Shown: positions 8,485 to 18,318, counted from the first letter of the stretch. The stretch is 64,000 nt of DNA from Fuerstiella sp. (GCA_029245955.1 JAQWOH010000060.1:1-64000); one strand, 5' to 3'. Numbers and translations: made by a program. Notes: generated by a model not told the origin, from the sequence alone.

Positions 8485-9954
8485 ATGAAAACGATATTTG
8501 TCGAGAATCCGTGGCTGAAGGCGACTCGAATTGGTGTGCTGCTGGTGGTGCATTCAGCAATCTTGTTTGCACCTCCGATATCCGCATCGGCTGATGTGGT
8601 CGATTCGCGTCCGAACATCATCATGGTGTTCATTGACGACATGGGGTGGGCCGATTTTTCGTGTTTTGGTAATGAGGAGGCAAAGACAGTTCAGATTGAC
8701 CAGCTTGCGAACGAAGGCATCGCGTTTGAACAGTTTTATGTCAACTCTCCGATCTGCTCACCTTCGCGTGTCGCTTTATCCACTGGGCAATATCCCCAGA
8801 AATGGCGTATTAATTCCTATCTCAATAATCGTAAGAGTAACGAACAGCGCGGAATCGCAGACTGGCTGGACGTGAAAGCGCCAATGCTGGCCCGATCGCT
8901 CCAGCAGTCTGGCTATGCGACCGGTCACTTTGGCAAATGGCATATGGGAGGGCAGCGGAACATTCACGAAGCACCATTGATTACAGAATACGGCTTTGAT
9001 GAGTCCATTACCAATTTCGAAGGGCTGGGCGCCAGAGTCCTGCCGCTCAAATACTCTCCCGGAGACAAGCGGCCGGTACAGCACAATCTGGGTTCCGATA
9101 CGTTGGGACATGGACCGGTGATCTGGCACGACCGAGCCTACGTGACGGAGAAGTTTACAGAAGCCGCGTTGGCGTTTGCCCGGTGCGCGGAGTCTCAGGA
9201 CCAGCCGTTTTATCTCAATCTGTGGCCGGATGATGTACATACACCGATGCACCCTCCATTGCAAAAGTGGGGCGATGGAGCGAATCGCACGCTCTACCTT
9301 GCCGTACTGGAGACAATGGATCGGCAACTGGGAGTGATTTTTGATTACGTGCGGAGCAACAGGAAACTTCGTGGCAACACGGTGATACTTGTCTGTTCGG
9401 ACAACGGACCGGAGGTTGGTTTCGGATCTGCAGCGCCGTTGCGTGGGCATAAAGCGACACTCTATGAAGGAGGGATTCGATCATCTCTGGTCGTCTGGGC
9501 TCCGGGACTGATGCCTGCAACAGCACACGGCAGTCGCAATCGCGAGTCTGTCTTCTCAGCGATTGATCTGGTTCCGTCACTGTTGTCTATCACCGGAACG
9601 GCCGTACCGACAGGAGTACAGTTTGACGGCGAAGACCTGTCAGCCACTCTGCTGGGCAAGTCGCAGAAGGCGAGAGCAGCACCATTGTTCTTTCGCAGGC
9701 CGCCGGACCGCAAGAACTTCCGCCATTACTCGTCATTACCGGATCTCGCAGTCCGGAGCGGGCCGTGGAAATTTTACTGTGGTTACGAGGGTGATCATCC
9801 CGAACTTTACAATCTTGTTGACGACGTTGTCGAGCAGAACCCGGTGACCAGTCAGAATCCGTCCGTGGTCACCGAGCTCACGAAGCAGTTGCTGACCTGG
9901 CATGCAGCGCTGCCACCGGACAACGGACCAGCTCTGGGAAAGCTGCAGCGATAA
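8485..9954 (+). CDS. secreted sulfatase (Cys-type, S1 family)
   Basis: A 489-residue arylsulfatase-type enzyme, probably acting on sulfated polysaccharides in the periplasm or outside. The catalytic loop is CSPSRVALSTG with Cys91, which must be converted to formylglycine by a separate enzyme not seen here. Calcium-binding Asp51-Asp52 lie in IIMVFIDDMGWAD. The GHFGKWHMG motif and the late SDNGPEVGFGS block (metal Asp-Asn) are intact. The start at 8485 gives a signal peptide: MKTIFV, a hydrophobic core GVLLVVHSAILFAPPI, and cleavage after about SASA. No carbohydrate-binding or dockerin-like module is present. Sulfatases are strongly expanded in marine planctomycetes. It is followed convergently by xerC. 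Confidence 0.95.
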   Translation: MKTIFVENPWLKATRIGVLLVVHSAILFAPPISASADVVDSRPNIIMVFIDDMGWADFSCFGNEEAKTVQIDQLANEGIAFEQFYVNSPICSPSRVALSTGQYPQKWRINSYLNNRKSNEQRGIADWLDVKAPMLARSLQQSGYATGHFGKWHMGGQRNIHEAPLITEYGFDESITNFEGLGARVLPLKYSPGDKRPVQHNLGSDTLGHGPVIWHDRAYVTEKFTEAALAFARCAESQDQPFYLNLWPDDVHTPMHPPLQKWGDGANRTLYLAVLETMDRQLGVIFDYVRSNRKLRGNTVILVCSDNGPEVGFGSAAPLRGHKATLYEGGIRSSLVVWAPGLMPATAHGSRNRESVFSAIDLVPSLLSITGTAVPTGVQFDGEDLSATLLGKSQKARAAPLFFRRPPDRKNFRHYSSLPDLAVRSGPWKFYCGYEGDHPELYNLVDDVVEQNPVTSQNPSVVTELTKQLLTWHAALPPDNGPALGKLQR

Positions 9955-10021
9955 CATCTGTGGGTGGTCGATAACCTGGGGCTGATCAGGAACAATCCGG
10001 AATCGCGCCGAGCCGAAGAAC

Positions 10022-10936
10022 TCAATTCGGGTCCGATGAGTTGGCATGGGGATGTGCAGCTTCGTAGGTTTCCCGTAGGCGCCGAGTGCTGATGTGCGTA
10101 TAGATCTGTGTAGTTGTCAGACTCTTGTGCCCCAGTAGTTCCTGGACGCTTCGAAGATCGGCACCGCCGTCGAGCAAATGGGTGGCAAAGCTGTGCCGCA
10201 GTGTGTGGGGAGACGTTTGCTGTGACAATCCTGCAGTAAGAATGTGCTTCTCCAGCATGCGTCCGATGCTGCGAGTCGTCAGTCGTCGACCGAATCGATT
10301 CAGAAAGACGGATGCCTGGTCCATCTGGTCTGCATTCAGATCCGGTGTTCGCACAGTCAACCAGCCTTCCAGGGCCCTGGTGGCGTAACTGCCCACTGGC
10401 GCGATTCGTTCCTTGCGTCCTTTGCCGCGGATTCGAAGAATTCCGGATGAACGGTCGTAATCCTGCAGGTCCAGGCCAACCACTTCCGCGACTCGAAGAC
10501 CTGCGGAATACATTGTCTCCAGAATAGCTCGGTCACGCAGCCCGTCGTTCGTCGTTGTCAGCGGTGCCGAGAGAAGTCGCCCCACTTCATCCGTGGTGAG
10601 AAAGTGTGGCAGTTTGTTGCCCGCGCGAGGAGTACGCAGTGGTTTGGCGGGATTTGATTCGCAAAGACCCTCCCTTTGGCAATAGCGAAAAAAACTTCGC
10701 AGACAAGCCAGACGCCGAGCGACCGTTGCCTGAGCGTAACCGCACTCATGAAGGTAGGAGACATAGCTGCGCAGTTGACTGACCTCAATAACAGCAGGGC
10801 GAGGCTTCTGTCCGTACTGTTCCTGGAGAAACTCGCACAGATGGCTGAGATCGTCTGTATAGGATTTGATCGTCAACTCAGAACAGTTGCGTTCAACCTT
10901 CAGATAATTCAGAAATGCAGGTATGGCACTTTGCAT
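10022..10936 (-). CDS. xerC: tyrosine recombinase XerC
   Basis: A 304-residue site-specific recombinase that with XerD resolves chromosome dimers at dif. The N-terminal SAM-like DNA-binding domain covers residues ~1-100. All catalytic residues are visible: Arg148 in [13 protein letters not shown], Lys172 in RGKGRKER, His244 and Arg247 in [12 protein letters not shown], His270 in LLGHKSL and the nucleophile Tyr279 in TQIYTHIS. Length and motif spacing fit housekeeping XerC/D rather than a phage or integron integrase, and no mobile-element context surrounds it. Calling it XerC rather than XerD is by overall impression. It probably forms an operon with the small gene upstream (27 bp gap). Confidence 0.9.
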   Translation of the reverse strand: MQSAIPAFLNYLKVERNCSELTIKSYTDDLSHLCEFLQEQYGQKPRPAVIEVSQLRSYVSYLHECGYAQATVARRLACLRSFFRYCQREGLCESNPAKPLRTPRAGNKLPHFLTTDEVGRLLSAPLTTTNDGLRDRAILETMYSAGLRVAEVVGLDLQDYDRSSGILRIRGKGRKERIAPVGSYATRALEGWLTVRTPDLNADQMDQASVFLNRFGRRLTTRSIGRMLEKHILTAGLSQQTSPHTLRHSFATHLLDGGADLRSVQELLGHKSLTTTQIYTHISTRRLRETYEAAHPHANSSDPN

Positions 10937-10963
10937 CCGGTCGGGCTCGCCGAAGGAATGGAA

Positions 10964-11194
10964 TTAGAAGGCCTGGGGAAAATCTTCCATCTGCTCTTCG
11001 AATTGCTGTTGTTCCAGCATTCGACGCACTCGCTGTGCCAGCATGCCTGCATCGTACCACGTGAATTCCAGATCCGGGTCACTGGCGTGCTGGCTGAGCG
11101 TCGTCAGCATTGCTTCCACACTATCGTCATCGTAAAGAAAGACAAAGCGATGTTCGTCGCGGACAAGAGCCAGAACGTTCATTGACTTGGACAT
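10964..11194 (-). CDS. conserved small hypothetical protein upstream of xerC
   Basis: A 76-residue acidic protein without recognised domain (MSKSMNVLALVRDEHRFVFL at the start, a Met/Gln/Glu-rich helix at the end). It is predicted cytoplasmic and compact, with no signal or membrane segment. Its stop is 27 bp before the xerC start on the same strand, so the pair is likely co-transcribed. I believe it is a conserved small planctomycete protein rather than a chance frame: codon use resembles its neighbours and no better frame overlaps. Confidence 0.6.
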   Translation of the reverse strand: MSKSMNVLALVRDEHRFVFLYDDDSVEAMLTTLSQHASDPDLEFTWYDAGMLAQRVRRMLEQQQFEEQMEDFPQAF

Positions 11195-11685
11195 GTCGGC
11201 CTCCGTTGACGACTCTGTGGAGTTTTAAAGGTTAAACTTTGCTCTGATGGATTATCGGACGTTGACGTGGGTTGCTGCGCAAATCGGAACGTCGCCTGCA
11301 GAACCGGCCCAGACGATACCGGTCGCCCTCACCCCTTACAGCGTGAATCGCAGATGTTGCATTTCACCAACAGAGAGCGGCGTATGCCGCCGGACGCCGC
11401 AAGGCGGCGACAGAGTCAGGCAACCGGTGGGCGGCAGTGCGTTTCGAATATCTGAACTCTTGGGCTCAGTGCCGACTTGGTCAGTGCAAAGTCAGGTGCT
11501 TGGATCGGGTTCGCTCAGTTCGGGGCAGGCATTGACGTTTCCAATGCCACGGCCGCAGGGAAGTGGAGGCGTCCTGGATGGATGGTCTAACGCCCTCGGG
11601 ACTCGTCCCCTTATTGCCCCTGTGTAAATTTCGGCCACATCTTCCCCGTCCGTCTGTTAGGCTCAGATGGTCTGGCGATCTGCCC
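11195..11685. other. intergenic, no gene recognised
   Basis: About 490 bp without a supportable gene. The only local structure I note is CGCCGC-AAG-GCGGCG at 11395-11409, a short GC hairpin. The region is continuous with the decayed genes to its right and may itself be eroded coding DNA. Confidence 0.5.
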
Positions 11686-11929
11686 TTACTCGATTGGTCT
11701 CTTCAGTATGGAAGCGGCCGATACTTTTCCATCAACCGGTGCCCGACAGCTTCTCTTGCCCGGATAACAGGAAGTTCTTGTGTGGCACAGAAACGATGAC
11801 CGCATCGAATTGCGGAAAAGACGTGGGACGACGCAAGTGAATATTTGCAGTATGGTTCGCTGCTTCAGCGGTCGTAATCGGTGAGAGTTCGGCCAGTGCC
11901 TGGCTGCAATCATTCAATGCGATCTTCAC
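11686..11929 (-). pseudogene. remnant of a UDP-sugar (UDP-GlcNAc/ManNAc type) dehydrogenase C-terminus
   Basis: On the minus strand the fragment FPQFDAVIVSVPHKNFLLSG resembles the UDP-binding domain end of UDP-N-acetyl-hexosamine dehydrogenases (pattern -DA-I-AV-H--F---). A neighbouring frame then gives APVDGKVSAASILKRP, comparable to the final VDVKG/S stretch of the family, so a frameshift near 11732 is needed. No upstream Rossmann domain is found. It is short and the match is by eye, so confidence is modest. Confidence 0.35.
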
Positions 11930-11943
11930 GTTTGACGATCTGC

Positions 11944-13086
11944 GGCTCTTATCACGGATCTATCGCATCGGGAGCAACTGTTTCGGAGGGAGCTTCTGAG
12001 ATTCTGCATCCATATCCGGGTTGGGTTCACGATCTTAACTCACGCAGCCAGTTGACCTGTATGGCCATTCTGTAACCACAAATCGGTTTGGAATTCTTTA
12101 CGACAACGATGGAGTTTTCCGTCGGCAGGCAGACCGATTGGTGATCGCTGTTGCAGAATGTTCAGTTGGGTGGCAGTTTGCTGTTTTGCGGCGGGACAGA
12201 ATTCGGAGCCGTCTGACGCCCCCCTGCTGAAAGGTCGTCAGGTCGAAATCGCGTGCCTGGCTGCTTTCCGGTTCAAACAGCCGCAGCAGGCGCTGGCATA
12301 TCATTATTTTCGATCCGTCGGGGCGCAGTACGATGCCCGTGGTCAAGATTGACGGTTACAACGATACGGCTCCGATAATCCTAGAGAACTGCCGTCTCCT
12401 ATCCTCACAGCTGGCACGCAAAGACCATTGTTATTGCGGACCCGACTCAATCTGCAACTGCGATGGGGCTGCTTACAATTCGAGCGACCCGACAGTCGAC
12501 TGCCAGACACTTACTGGATTCGGCTCTCCGCAGTTCAAGTCTGTATAACCTGCTGTGGGTTGTCCGCGGCAAACGTTTACAAAGAGAACCGAGTCCGCTC
12601 GGAGTGGAAGCTCTTGACAGCCGGAAGATGCGGTTTCGACATCAAGGTCCCCGTGAAAGTTCTGCTGATGATGGGGACGCACAGCAGGCGGCGATTGACC
12701 TTTGGGAACGTTCTTCAATTCCGCTGGACGAGAGCTGTCAAGCGACAGGTTGCCTGTATGTTCATGTGCTGCAGCCAAATCAATACTTTGCGGGGTCACA
12801 GATACTTAAACCCAGGGAAGAAAAAGTGGTGCGGACTGCTACGGGCGCCGAAATGGAACAGGGCCAGTGTGTTGACATCATGTAGCCGATATTGATCGAG
12901 GCCGGTAAGCAGATGGCTGACGACGGCATTCTGTTTAGTGATGAAAGCGGTCTATACGGCGATGTTGCGGAAACGATCTATTCAGACGGATGTTGCCATT
13001 ATAATCTGAGAGGATACGAGCTGTTGGCCGATTCGATCGCAGATCTCATCACCTTGAATTTGAAGCCGTTACAACTCAGGGAATAG
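11944..13086 (+). pseudogene. decayed SGNH/GDSL hydrolase, multiple frameshifts
   Basis: Fragments of one protein occur in the right order across all three + frames. HPYPGWVHDLN (12007-12039) shifts to SVTTNRFGILYDNDGVFRR and SVGWQFAVL (to 12230), then to PLLKGRQVEIACLAAFRFKQ and YFRSVGAQYD (to about 12330), then to VVKIDGYNDTAPIILEN (about 12336-12386). A further shift gives SSSLYNLLWVVRGKRLQRE and YVHVLQPNQYFAGSQIL, a stop TAG at 12883-12885, and, in the same frame, DGCCHYNLRGYELLADSIAD. The last block carries the catalytic His of the SGNH fold, and GxSVxWQF matches the region of the Ser. At least four frameshifts and one stop make it non-functional. An intact homologue would be about 370-400 residues. 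Confidence 0.8.
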
Positions 13087-13124
13087 GCACGAGATTTTCG
13101 CGAATGAAGATGTTCCACGATAAG

Positions 13125-13158
13125 GAACCTCCGGCATCGTGCAGAATGCCGGAGGTTC
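13125..13158. terminator. strong hairpin, probable bidirectional terminator
   Basis: GAACCTCCGGCAT and ATGCCGGAGGTTC pair perfectly over 13 bp around an 8-nt loop. It lies between the end of the SGNH pseudogene (13086, +) and the end of the TauE-like gene (13202, -), where two transcripts would converge. The following T run is short (TTC TTG on the + side), so it may work as a weak intrinsic terminator or as an mRNA-stabilising stem. Confidence 0.65.
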
Positions 13159-13201
13159 TTGTGCTTGCCGGGAGCTTCGTCTGTCCTGAGAGGGAGGACT
13201 G

Positions 13202-13948
13202 TTATGCCGGGTTTTCCAGAGTCGGCACGGGCAGTGCCGACAACAGCAGGCAGAACCCGATCAGGATCAGCGCCAGGAAGACCCAACGAGTAAAACGTTC
13301 CGTTGCGATGTCACGGGTCAGACGCTGCCCGATGACTGTTGCCAGGACAATGAATGGTGCGGCGATACCGAAGTGACGAAGTATGCCATAGGTAAGATGA
13401 CCGTCTGCGCGGTGCCACGTCAGTGTCCAGACGCTGCCGAGCAGGCAGTAGCCCTGCAGGGAAGCGCGAAACTGTTGAGGCGTCCAGCGGCGAAGAGTTC
13501 CGTAGATAACCAGCGGTGGGCCGGCGGTGTTATATGCTCCGCCGAGCAACCCCGCCATAATTCCGAAGAGCGGAGCGGTTCGGTCTGTTTTTAACGCGAA
13601 GCGATTCGGCTGCCACAATGACCAGGCAGCAAATCCAGCCACCGCTGTCCCGAGAATGGCTTTAAGAAATCGATCATCACCGACGTGCAGGAACTTCACT
13701 CCGAACGGGATAGCAAGGAGACCGAAAATGGTGAGTACTGTGGTGGATGTAAATTCCACGTGTCTCCATTCCCGCAGCAGGATCACAGTTGAAATCAGCA
13801 ACGCGGCCATGGCAACCAGGGGCGCGGCAGTCTCTAATGGTATGATCAATCCCAGCAGAGGCATGGCGATCAACGCGTCGCCAAAGCCTATAGCGCCGCG
13901 CACGAATCCGGCAAGAATAATGGTCAGGATTGCCAGCACCTCTGTCAT
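13202..13948 (-). CDS. TauE/SafE family membrane permease
   Basis: A 248-residue polytopic protein of the TauE/SafE (sulfite/sulfoacetate exporter) family, with about eight hydrophobic segments. The family repeats show at FVRGAIGFGDALIAMPLLGL near the N-terminus and LLGGAYNTAGPPLVIYGTLR in the second half, the two duplicated Gly/Pro-rich motifs. It is predicted in the inner membrane. The substrate is not established; the family moves sulfite, sulfoacetate or other small organosulfur anions. Its ATG overlaps the stop of the upstream beta-helix gene by 4 bp (ATGA), so the two are translationally coupled. Nearby sulfatase and xerC are on other transcripts. Confidence 0.87.
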   Translation of the reverse strand: MTEVLAILTIILAGFVRGAIGFGDALIAMPLLGLIIPLETAAPLVAMAALLISTVILLREWRHVEFTSTTVLTIFGLLAIPFGVKFLHVGDDRFLKAILGTAVAGFAAWSLWQPNRFALKTDRTAPLFGIMAGLLGGAYNTAGPPLVIYGTLRRWTPQQFRASLQGYCLLGSVWTLTWHRADGHLTYGILRHFGIAAPFIVLATVIGQRLTRDIATERFTRWVFLALILIGFCLLLSALPVPTLENPA

Positions 13949-15339
13949 TTCAGAGCACCGGCGGCGAGCTCAACGGGAGCGCTGAATGCATTGCCAGTAA
14001 GGTGAATTCGTGAATTCGAATCGCCTGCAGAAACAGAGTTCGCTCCGGCGGCCAGTCGTGTGACCCGACAGTTGGCAATAGTGGTGTCGCTGGTGTGACG
14101 CAGCACGATTCCTGATTCACAATCTGAAAGATTGAGCGCGTTCAGCAGAAATCCGCTGCAGTGGTCCAGAATGACCGCACCATCGGGAGTGTCAAATCGA
14201 TGCAGTGTGGATGCCGACAGAATGCAGTCAGCACAATTCGTAAAGGAGATGATCCCCGGGCGGATAAACTGTCGAGGATTGAAAGTGTTTCCGTTCACGA
14301 CGACCCGCTGCGAATTGGAAACGCGGAGATTGTGCGGCTTGGGGGCAAAAAAGTTGTTGGAATTGATGGCGATATCGTGTGCGTAGTCCACGTCGACGGA
14401 CACGGTGGTATCGCTGAGTACGTTACCAGAAATGGTGACAGAGTTAATTGGGTAGATTTTCTTTCCAGCCAGTCGAATATTCGCACCGCCGGGCGCCGTG
14501 GTTCGGCCTTCAGGGGCGGAGTAGTTTGCGGAATGCTGAATGGTGCAGCCGGTGATGGAAATTTCCGCGATTGATTTGGAGCGATCATTCGCGGAACCGG
14601 AAACGTCAATCAGGATATTCGCGGTGTTGGTGGCGGATTCGTCGGCTGGCATATTGCCTTCGATGTCGCAACCGGTGACCTGCAGATTGCGAACGTTACC
14701 GTCGCGGACGACAATCCCTCCCTCACGGTTGTAGGAAATGTGCGAGTTGCTGACGTTGATCTGATGGAGATTCACATCATCCAGAAACACACCAATCCCT
14801 GAATTTTCGTAGAGATGACAGTCGGACACAGTCACATTTCTGTTGCGATCCACCAGGTGAATGCCGTGACGACACCAACGGACGGCAATCTGCGTGATTG
14901 TCGCTTCAACCGTTCTCTGCAATTCAATGCCATTTGCCAGCGGATGGGCACCCAGGATCTCAATCCCTTTGATGATTGGCATGCGTTCGTTCCACGTCGC
15001 AGGTTTGAAGCTGCGCGGAGAAGCCGTGCCTTCGTGGCTGCCGACGAACCTCAACGCCGGCCCGGGGCCGTCCATCACCAGAGTTGCCCCCTTGGTCGCG
15101 CCGACAAATGCTGCTCCGACTTTGGCTAAATCGAATATCAGCGGGCTGGTGATCCGAAAATGCTCGGCGCCGACCAGCACCAGGCTGCCATCGTTGTCGT
15201 CAATCTGCTGCTGCAGTTGAGTCGTCACATCGGGCAGCGCATCCAGATCAGGAATCTGCTGGCGTGTGCGTAAGGGCTGCGCCAAACAAACGTGCTGCAG
15301 AGAGAGTCCAACCAGTACAATGCGAAAGGCCCACATCAT
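13945..15339 (-). CDS. secreted right-handed beta-helix repeat protein
   Basis: A 464-residue protein with a signal peptide (MMWAFRIVLVGLSLQHVCLA, cleavage near AQP). The mature part is built of ~22-residue coils rich in Asn, Ile and Val: TISGNVLSD, ITGCTIQHS, VSDCHLYENSGIGVFLDDV, VSNSHISYNREGGIVVRDG. This is the parallel beta-helix of pectate-lyase-like and carbohydrate-active proteins (NosD/Beta_helix). No catalytic residues of a defined polysaccharide lyase can be picked. The early sequence LRTRQQIPDLDALPDVTTQL resembles the lead-in of pectate-lyase superfamily proteins in planctomycetes. It is coupled by a 4-bp overlap to the TauE-like permease, a pairing with no obvious functional logic. 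Confidence 0.8.
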   Translation of the reverse strand: MMWAFRIVLVGLSLQHVCLAQPLRTRQQIPDLDALPDVTTQLQQQIDDNDGSLVLVGAEHFRITSPLIFDLAKVGAAFVGATKGATLVMDGPGPALRFVGSHEGTASPRSFKPATWNERMPIIKGIEILGAHPLANGIELQRTVEATITQIAVRWCRHGIHLVDRNRNVTVSDCHLYENSGIGVFLDDVNLHQINVSNSHISYNREGGIVVRDGNVRNLQVTGCDIEGNMPADESATNTANILIDVSGSANDRSKSIAEISITGCTIQHSANYSAPEGRTTAPGGANIRLAGKKIYPINSVTISGNVLSDTTVSVDVDYAHDIAINSNNFFAPKPHNLRVSNSQRVVVNGNTFNPRQFIRPGIISFTNCADCILSASTLHRFDTPDGAVILDHCSGFLLNALNLSDCESGIVLRHTSDTTIANCRVTRLAAGANSVSAGDSNSRIHLTGNAFSAPVELAAGALK

Positions 15340-15427
15340 GAGTCAGTCTTCGTATAATGAAAGGAGTAAGGCTGAGGTGCGTTCGTAAGATCTTTGCACA
15401 GTTTTGCAGGTCGATTGCACGATGGGT

Positions 15428-16567
15428 TTATGCGGGCTTCACACACCATCGCTGAATCAAACTGGCATACAGGTCAGTTCCCTGCTTAAGCTGTTGCAGG
15501 CTGATCCATTCGTCATCCGTGTGAGCCTGTCGTATGTCTCCGGGGCCAAGGACGACGATATCGTCAAGTTCCGTGAAGCAGGAACCGTCGGTGCCATAAG
15601 CCACCGTCTGCGATGTGTCAGTCCTCGTCAGTTCAAGTAATTCGGCGACGTAGGAAGACTTCGGGTTGGTGAACAGTGATTCGCCCTCGAACATCATCCC
15701 GAACTCAAGTCCATGACTTTCAGCCAGCACCCGAATCCGGTTGACCAGCCCCGATGCATCAATAGAGGGCATCGTACGAAAGTAGACTGTGCACACGGAT
15801 TGTGCCGGTGTGATATTCAGAGCGCCGGTGTGGTCGTTAATACCAACGTTCATGTTGATCGTCGGTGGCTCGAAACGATCGTCCTGCCAGGCGGGCTCGC
15901 TTTCAATCCGCAGGCTCAGGTCGCGCACGTCAGACAGAAATGGTATCATTGCCATGTTGGCATTAACGCCCTTGCCGGTGCTGGAATGTGCGGCGATGCC
16001 CTCAGACGTGACCTTCATAGCGCGTCCGCCCTTGTGGGCATGGACCACGTGCAACAGCGTAGGTTCTCCGATGATCGCCCGACACTGTCGCTGCACAATG
16101 TCTCGGTAGGTGTCAGACCTGGCGGCGATATGTCTGGCGCCAATCAGTCCAATCTCTTCGTCTGCAGTGGCAACGATGTACAGCGGCGAATCCAGCGGTT
16201 CGTTCCTGACGAACTCAGCGGCGGCCAGCATGCATGCCAGTGATCCTTTCATATCGCAGGAGCCCCGACCATAAAAGCGGTCTGACGTTTGATACGGTTC
16301 CCACGGGCTGCTCTCGGGGAAACTCCACGACTCAACAGGAACGACATCAGTGTGACAGAAATAGGCGAGGCCGCGTCCGGTGTCAGGTCCCCTGCGACCT
16401 ATCACGCAGGACTTCGTTAGCCCCGCAGAGTCTTTGTATTCGAGCCATTCGGTCTGAAACCCAAGTTCCTGCAGACGCTGTTCGACCCATCTGCTCACTT
16501 GAACATTGGACGTGCTGCTGACTGAAGGGAACGGAATGAGCTCATTCAGATAATCGATACTTTTCAT
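15428..16567 (-). CDS. M20 family deacetylase, acetylornithine deacetylase type
   Basis: A 379-residue zinc hydrolase of the ArgE/DapE/CPG2 group. The metal and catalytic residues are visible: His72 and Asp74 in YFCHTDVVPVESW, Asp105 in GRGSCDMKGSLAC, Glu137-Glu138 in ATADEEIGLIGA, and a late His in GDIRQAHTDDEW. Motif wording is closest to ArgE (removal of acetyl from N-acetylornithine in arginine synthesis), but this family is hard to split by eye and no other arg gene is adjacent. Planctomycetes generally have ArgJ, which would make this a general amidohydrolase. Cytoplasmic, no signal peptide. Monocistronic. Confidence 0.83.
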   Translation of the reverse strand: MKSIDYLNELIPFPSVSSTSNVQVSRWVEQRLQELGFQTEWLEYKDSAGLTKSCVIGRRGPDTGRGLAYFCHTDVVPVESWSFPESSPWEPYQTSDRFYGRGSCDMKGSLACMLAAAEFVRNEPLDSPLYIVATADEEIGLIGARHIAARSDTYRDIVQRQCRAIIGEPTLLHVVHAHKGGRAMKVTSEGIAAHSSTGKGVNANMAMIPFLSDVRDLSLRIESEPAWQDDRFEPPTINMNVGINDHTGALNITPAQSVCTVYFRTMPSIDASGLVNRIRVLAESHGLEFGMMFEGESLFTNPKSSYVAELLELTRTDTSQTVAYGTDGSCFTELDDIVVLGPGDIRQAHTDDEWISLQQLKQGTDLYASLIQRWCVKPA

Positions 16568-16816
16568 GAAAGTTGTTTCCAGGGGACCACTCAGAATTGT
16601 GTCAGAAACAACTTTGTGGCGGAGTTTCAGATACGAAAAACGGGGAAGTTGTTTTCATGTCGCCAGTAAATGGCAGGCGTCGTTGTATAAAGCTAAGATG
16701 AGCCGCTGTCGGTTTCATTTAGGTAAGGTACCACGTTTAATCGTGCGCTGACAATGAATCCGAATTTCTGTTGGATGTCGTGTTTTTGCCGTCAGTGTTT
16801 AGGAAATTGTTGAAGC

Positions 16817-18100
16817 ATGTCTCAGCCGGTCGTCCACGAAATTCTCACGGAACTTGAGTCCCTGAGACTGATTGACCCTCATACTCACATCAACCCTCTG
16901 TCTGCTGCCTCCGAGACTCTCGCCGACATAATGGGCTATCACTACTACACAGAGCTGGCGCATTCTGCGGGTCTGTCGAAGGCCCAGATCGAGGAAACGG
17001 GGATCTCCCCCAAGGAAAAAGTCGGCCGACTCATACCCTGGCTGGCGACGATTGAAAACACGGTTCAGTACAGCTGGTTGCTGGAAATGTGTCAGACTTT
17101 CTTCGATTTCAGTGACGACCGAATTACAGAGAGTAATTGGGAGGCATTGTATGACGGATCTTTGGTAAGAATGCAGTCTCCGAACTGGGAACAGCAGGTG
17201 CTGGAGCAAAGCGGACTCGATCAGGTGTATCTCACCAATGATTTCGATGATCCGTTGAACGGATTTGACACAGCGTTTTATGTGCCATGTCTGCGGACCG
17301 ATGACTTGGTATTCCATTTGGGAAAGGCAGAGGTCCGGGAACGCCTGCAGCAGTGTGCGGACGTCACTCCTGGTGATGCTGCATCGCTGAAAGATGCACT
17401 GGCGACGTTGTTTGCCCATTTCATCAGGAATAATGCACGGGCGTGCGCGATTTCACTGCCACCCTCCTTTGCGCCTCGGCCAGTTTCCACGGCCACGATT
17501 GACACTCTGGTCGGGAAGGTTTTTTCCGGAGCAGAGTTGACAGAATGTGAGTTAGATTCAATGAGTTGCTTCGTGTTCTGGAGCCTCGCTGAGCTGTGCG
17601 CTGAGCACAAACTTCCGTTTGACCTGATGATTGGTGTGAATCGCCGGGTGTTCGAATCTGGCGTTTTTCAGGGACAGGATTTGTATGACAAACGAGTGTC
17701 GTTGATTCAGTACAAGACTTTGTTCAACGCTTTTCCAGAGGTGACGTTTCCGGTTTCTGTACTTTCGGAAACCAGTAACCAGGAACTCGTCAGCTATTCA
17801 TGGATTTTCCCCAACGTCGTAACCAACGGACATTGGTGGTATTCTAATATCCCTGTGTTCATTGAGAATGACACGCGAGCAAGGCTGCAGGCGGTCCCCA
17901 AAACCAAGCAAATCGGGTATTACAGCGACATGTATAAATTGGAATTCGCCCTTCCGAAATTCGCCATGTACCGACGAATTCTGTCCAGGTGCCTGGCCAA
18001 CGACTTTGTTGTCGATCGAGGTTGGTCGGTCGAAAAAGCAGTAGAACTGGGGCAATTGGTGCTTCGCGGCAATGTGGAAGTTATTTTCGGCCCGGCTTAG
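16817..18100 (+). CDS. glucuronate isomerase (UxaC)-like protein
   Basis: A 427-residue amidohydrolase-fold protein. It opens with RLIDPHTHINPLS (metal-binding His-x-His), a UxaC hallmark, and ends with a stretch comparable to the UxaC C-terminus (IGYYSDMYKLEFALPKFAMY, then RRILSRCLANDFV). The middle holds FVFWSLAELCAEHKLPFDLM, the usual amidohydrolase sheet. UxaC interconverts hexuronates and fructuronate/tagaturonate in uronate catabolism, and is normally ~470 residues, so this is ~40 shorter. The WWYSN motif (GHWWYSNIPVFIENDTRAR) also fits family members. No uxuA/uxuB neighbour is present, so true substrate specificity is open; planctomycetes carry several such paralogues. Confidence 0.72.
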   Translation: MSQPVVHEILTELESLRLIDPHTHINPLSAASETLADIMGYHYYTELAHSAGLSKAQIEETGISPKEKVGRLIPWLATIENTVQYSWLLEMCQTFFDFSDDRITESNWEALYDGSLVRMQSPNWEQQVLEQSGLDQVYLTNDFDDPLNGFDTAFYVPCLRTDDLVFHLGKAEVRERLQQCADVTPGDAASLKDALATLFAHFIRNNARACAISLPPSFAPRPVSTATIDTLVGKVFSGAELTECELDSMSCFVFWSLAELCAEHKLPFDLMIGVNRRVFESGVFQGQDLYDKRVSLIQYKTLFNAFPEVTFPVSVLSETSNQELVSYSWIFPNVVTNGHWWYSNIPVFIENDTRARLQAVPKTKQIGYYSDMYKLEFALPKFAMYRRILSRCLANDFVVDRGWSVEKAVELGQLVLRGNVEVIFGPA

Positions 18101-18318
18101 TAAATTTCGTGCAAGTTAACGAATGGCCACTGGGCGATTTTACGTCTGAAAATACAAGGCTTACGATAGGGACAGTCGGCAAACCGTTTCTGAAATCGCT
18201 GTTTGCCGAGCATCGTGTTCGTGTTTTGTCTAGAATTATCGCATCGTACAATATTGCGTGGTATGTCTTTTGTTCCTGCCGGCTTCCTGAAAGTCCATCG
18301 GCCCGGAGTTAATTTCCT

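Noticed and set aside
10022-11194. Integrase-driven mobile element around the tyrosine recombinase
   Set aside because: No attachment repeats, tRNA or cargo nearby; length and motifs fit a housekeeping XerC.
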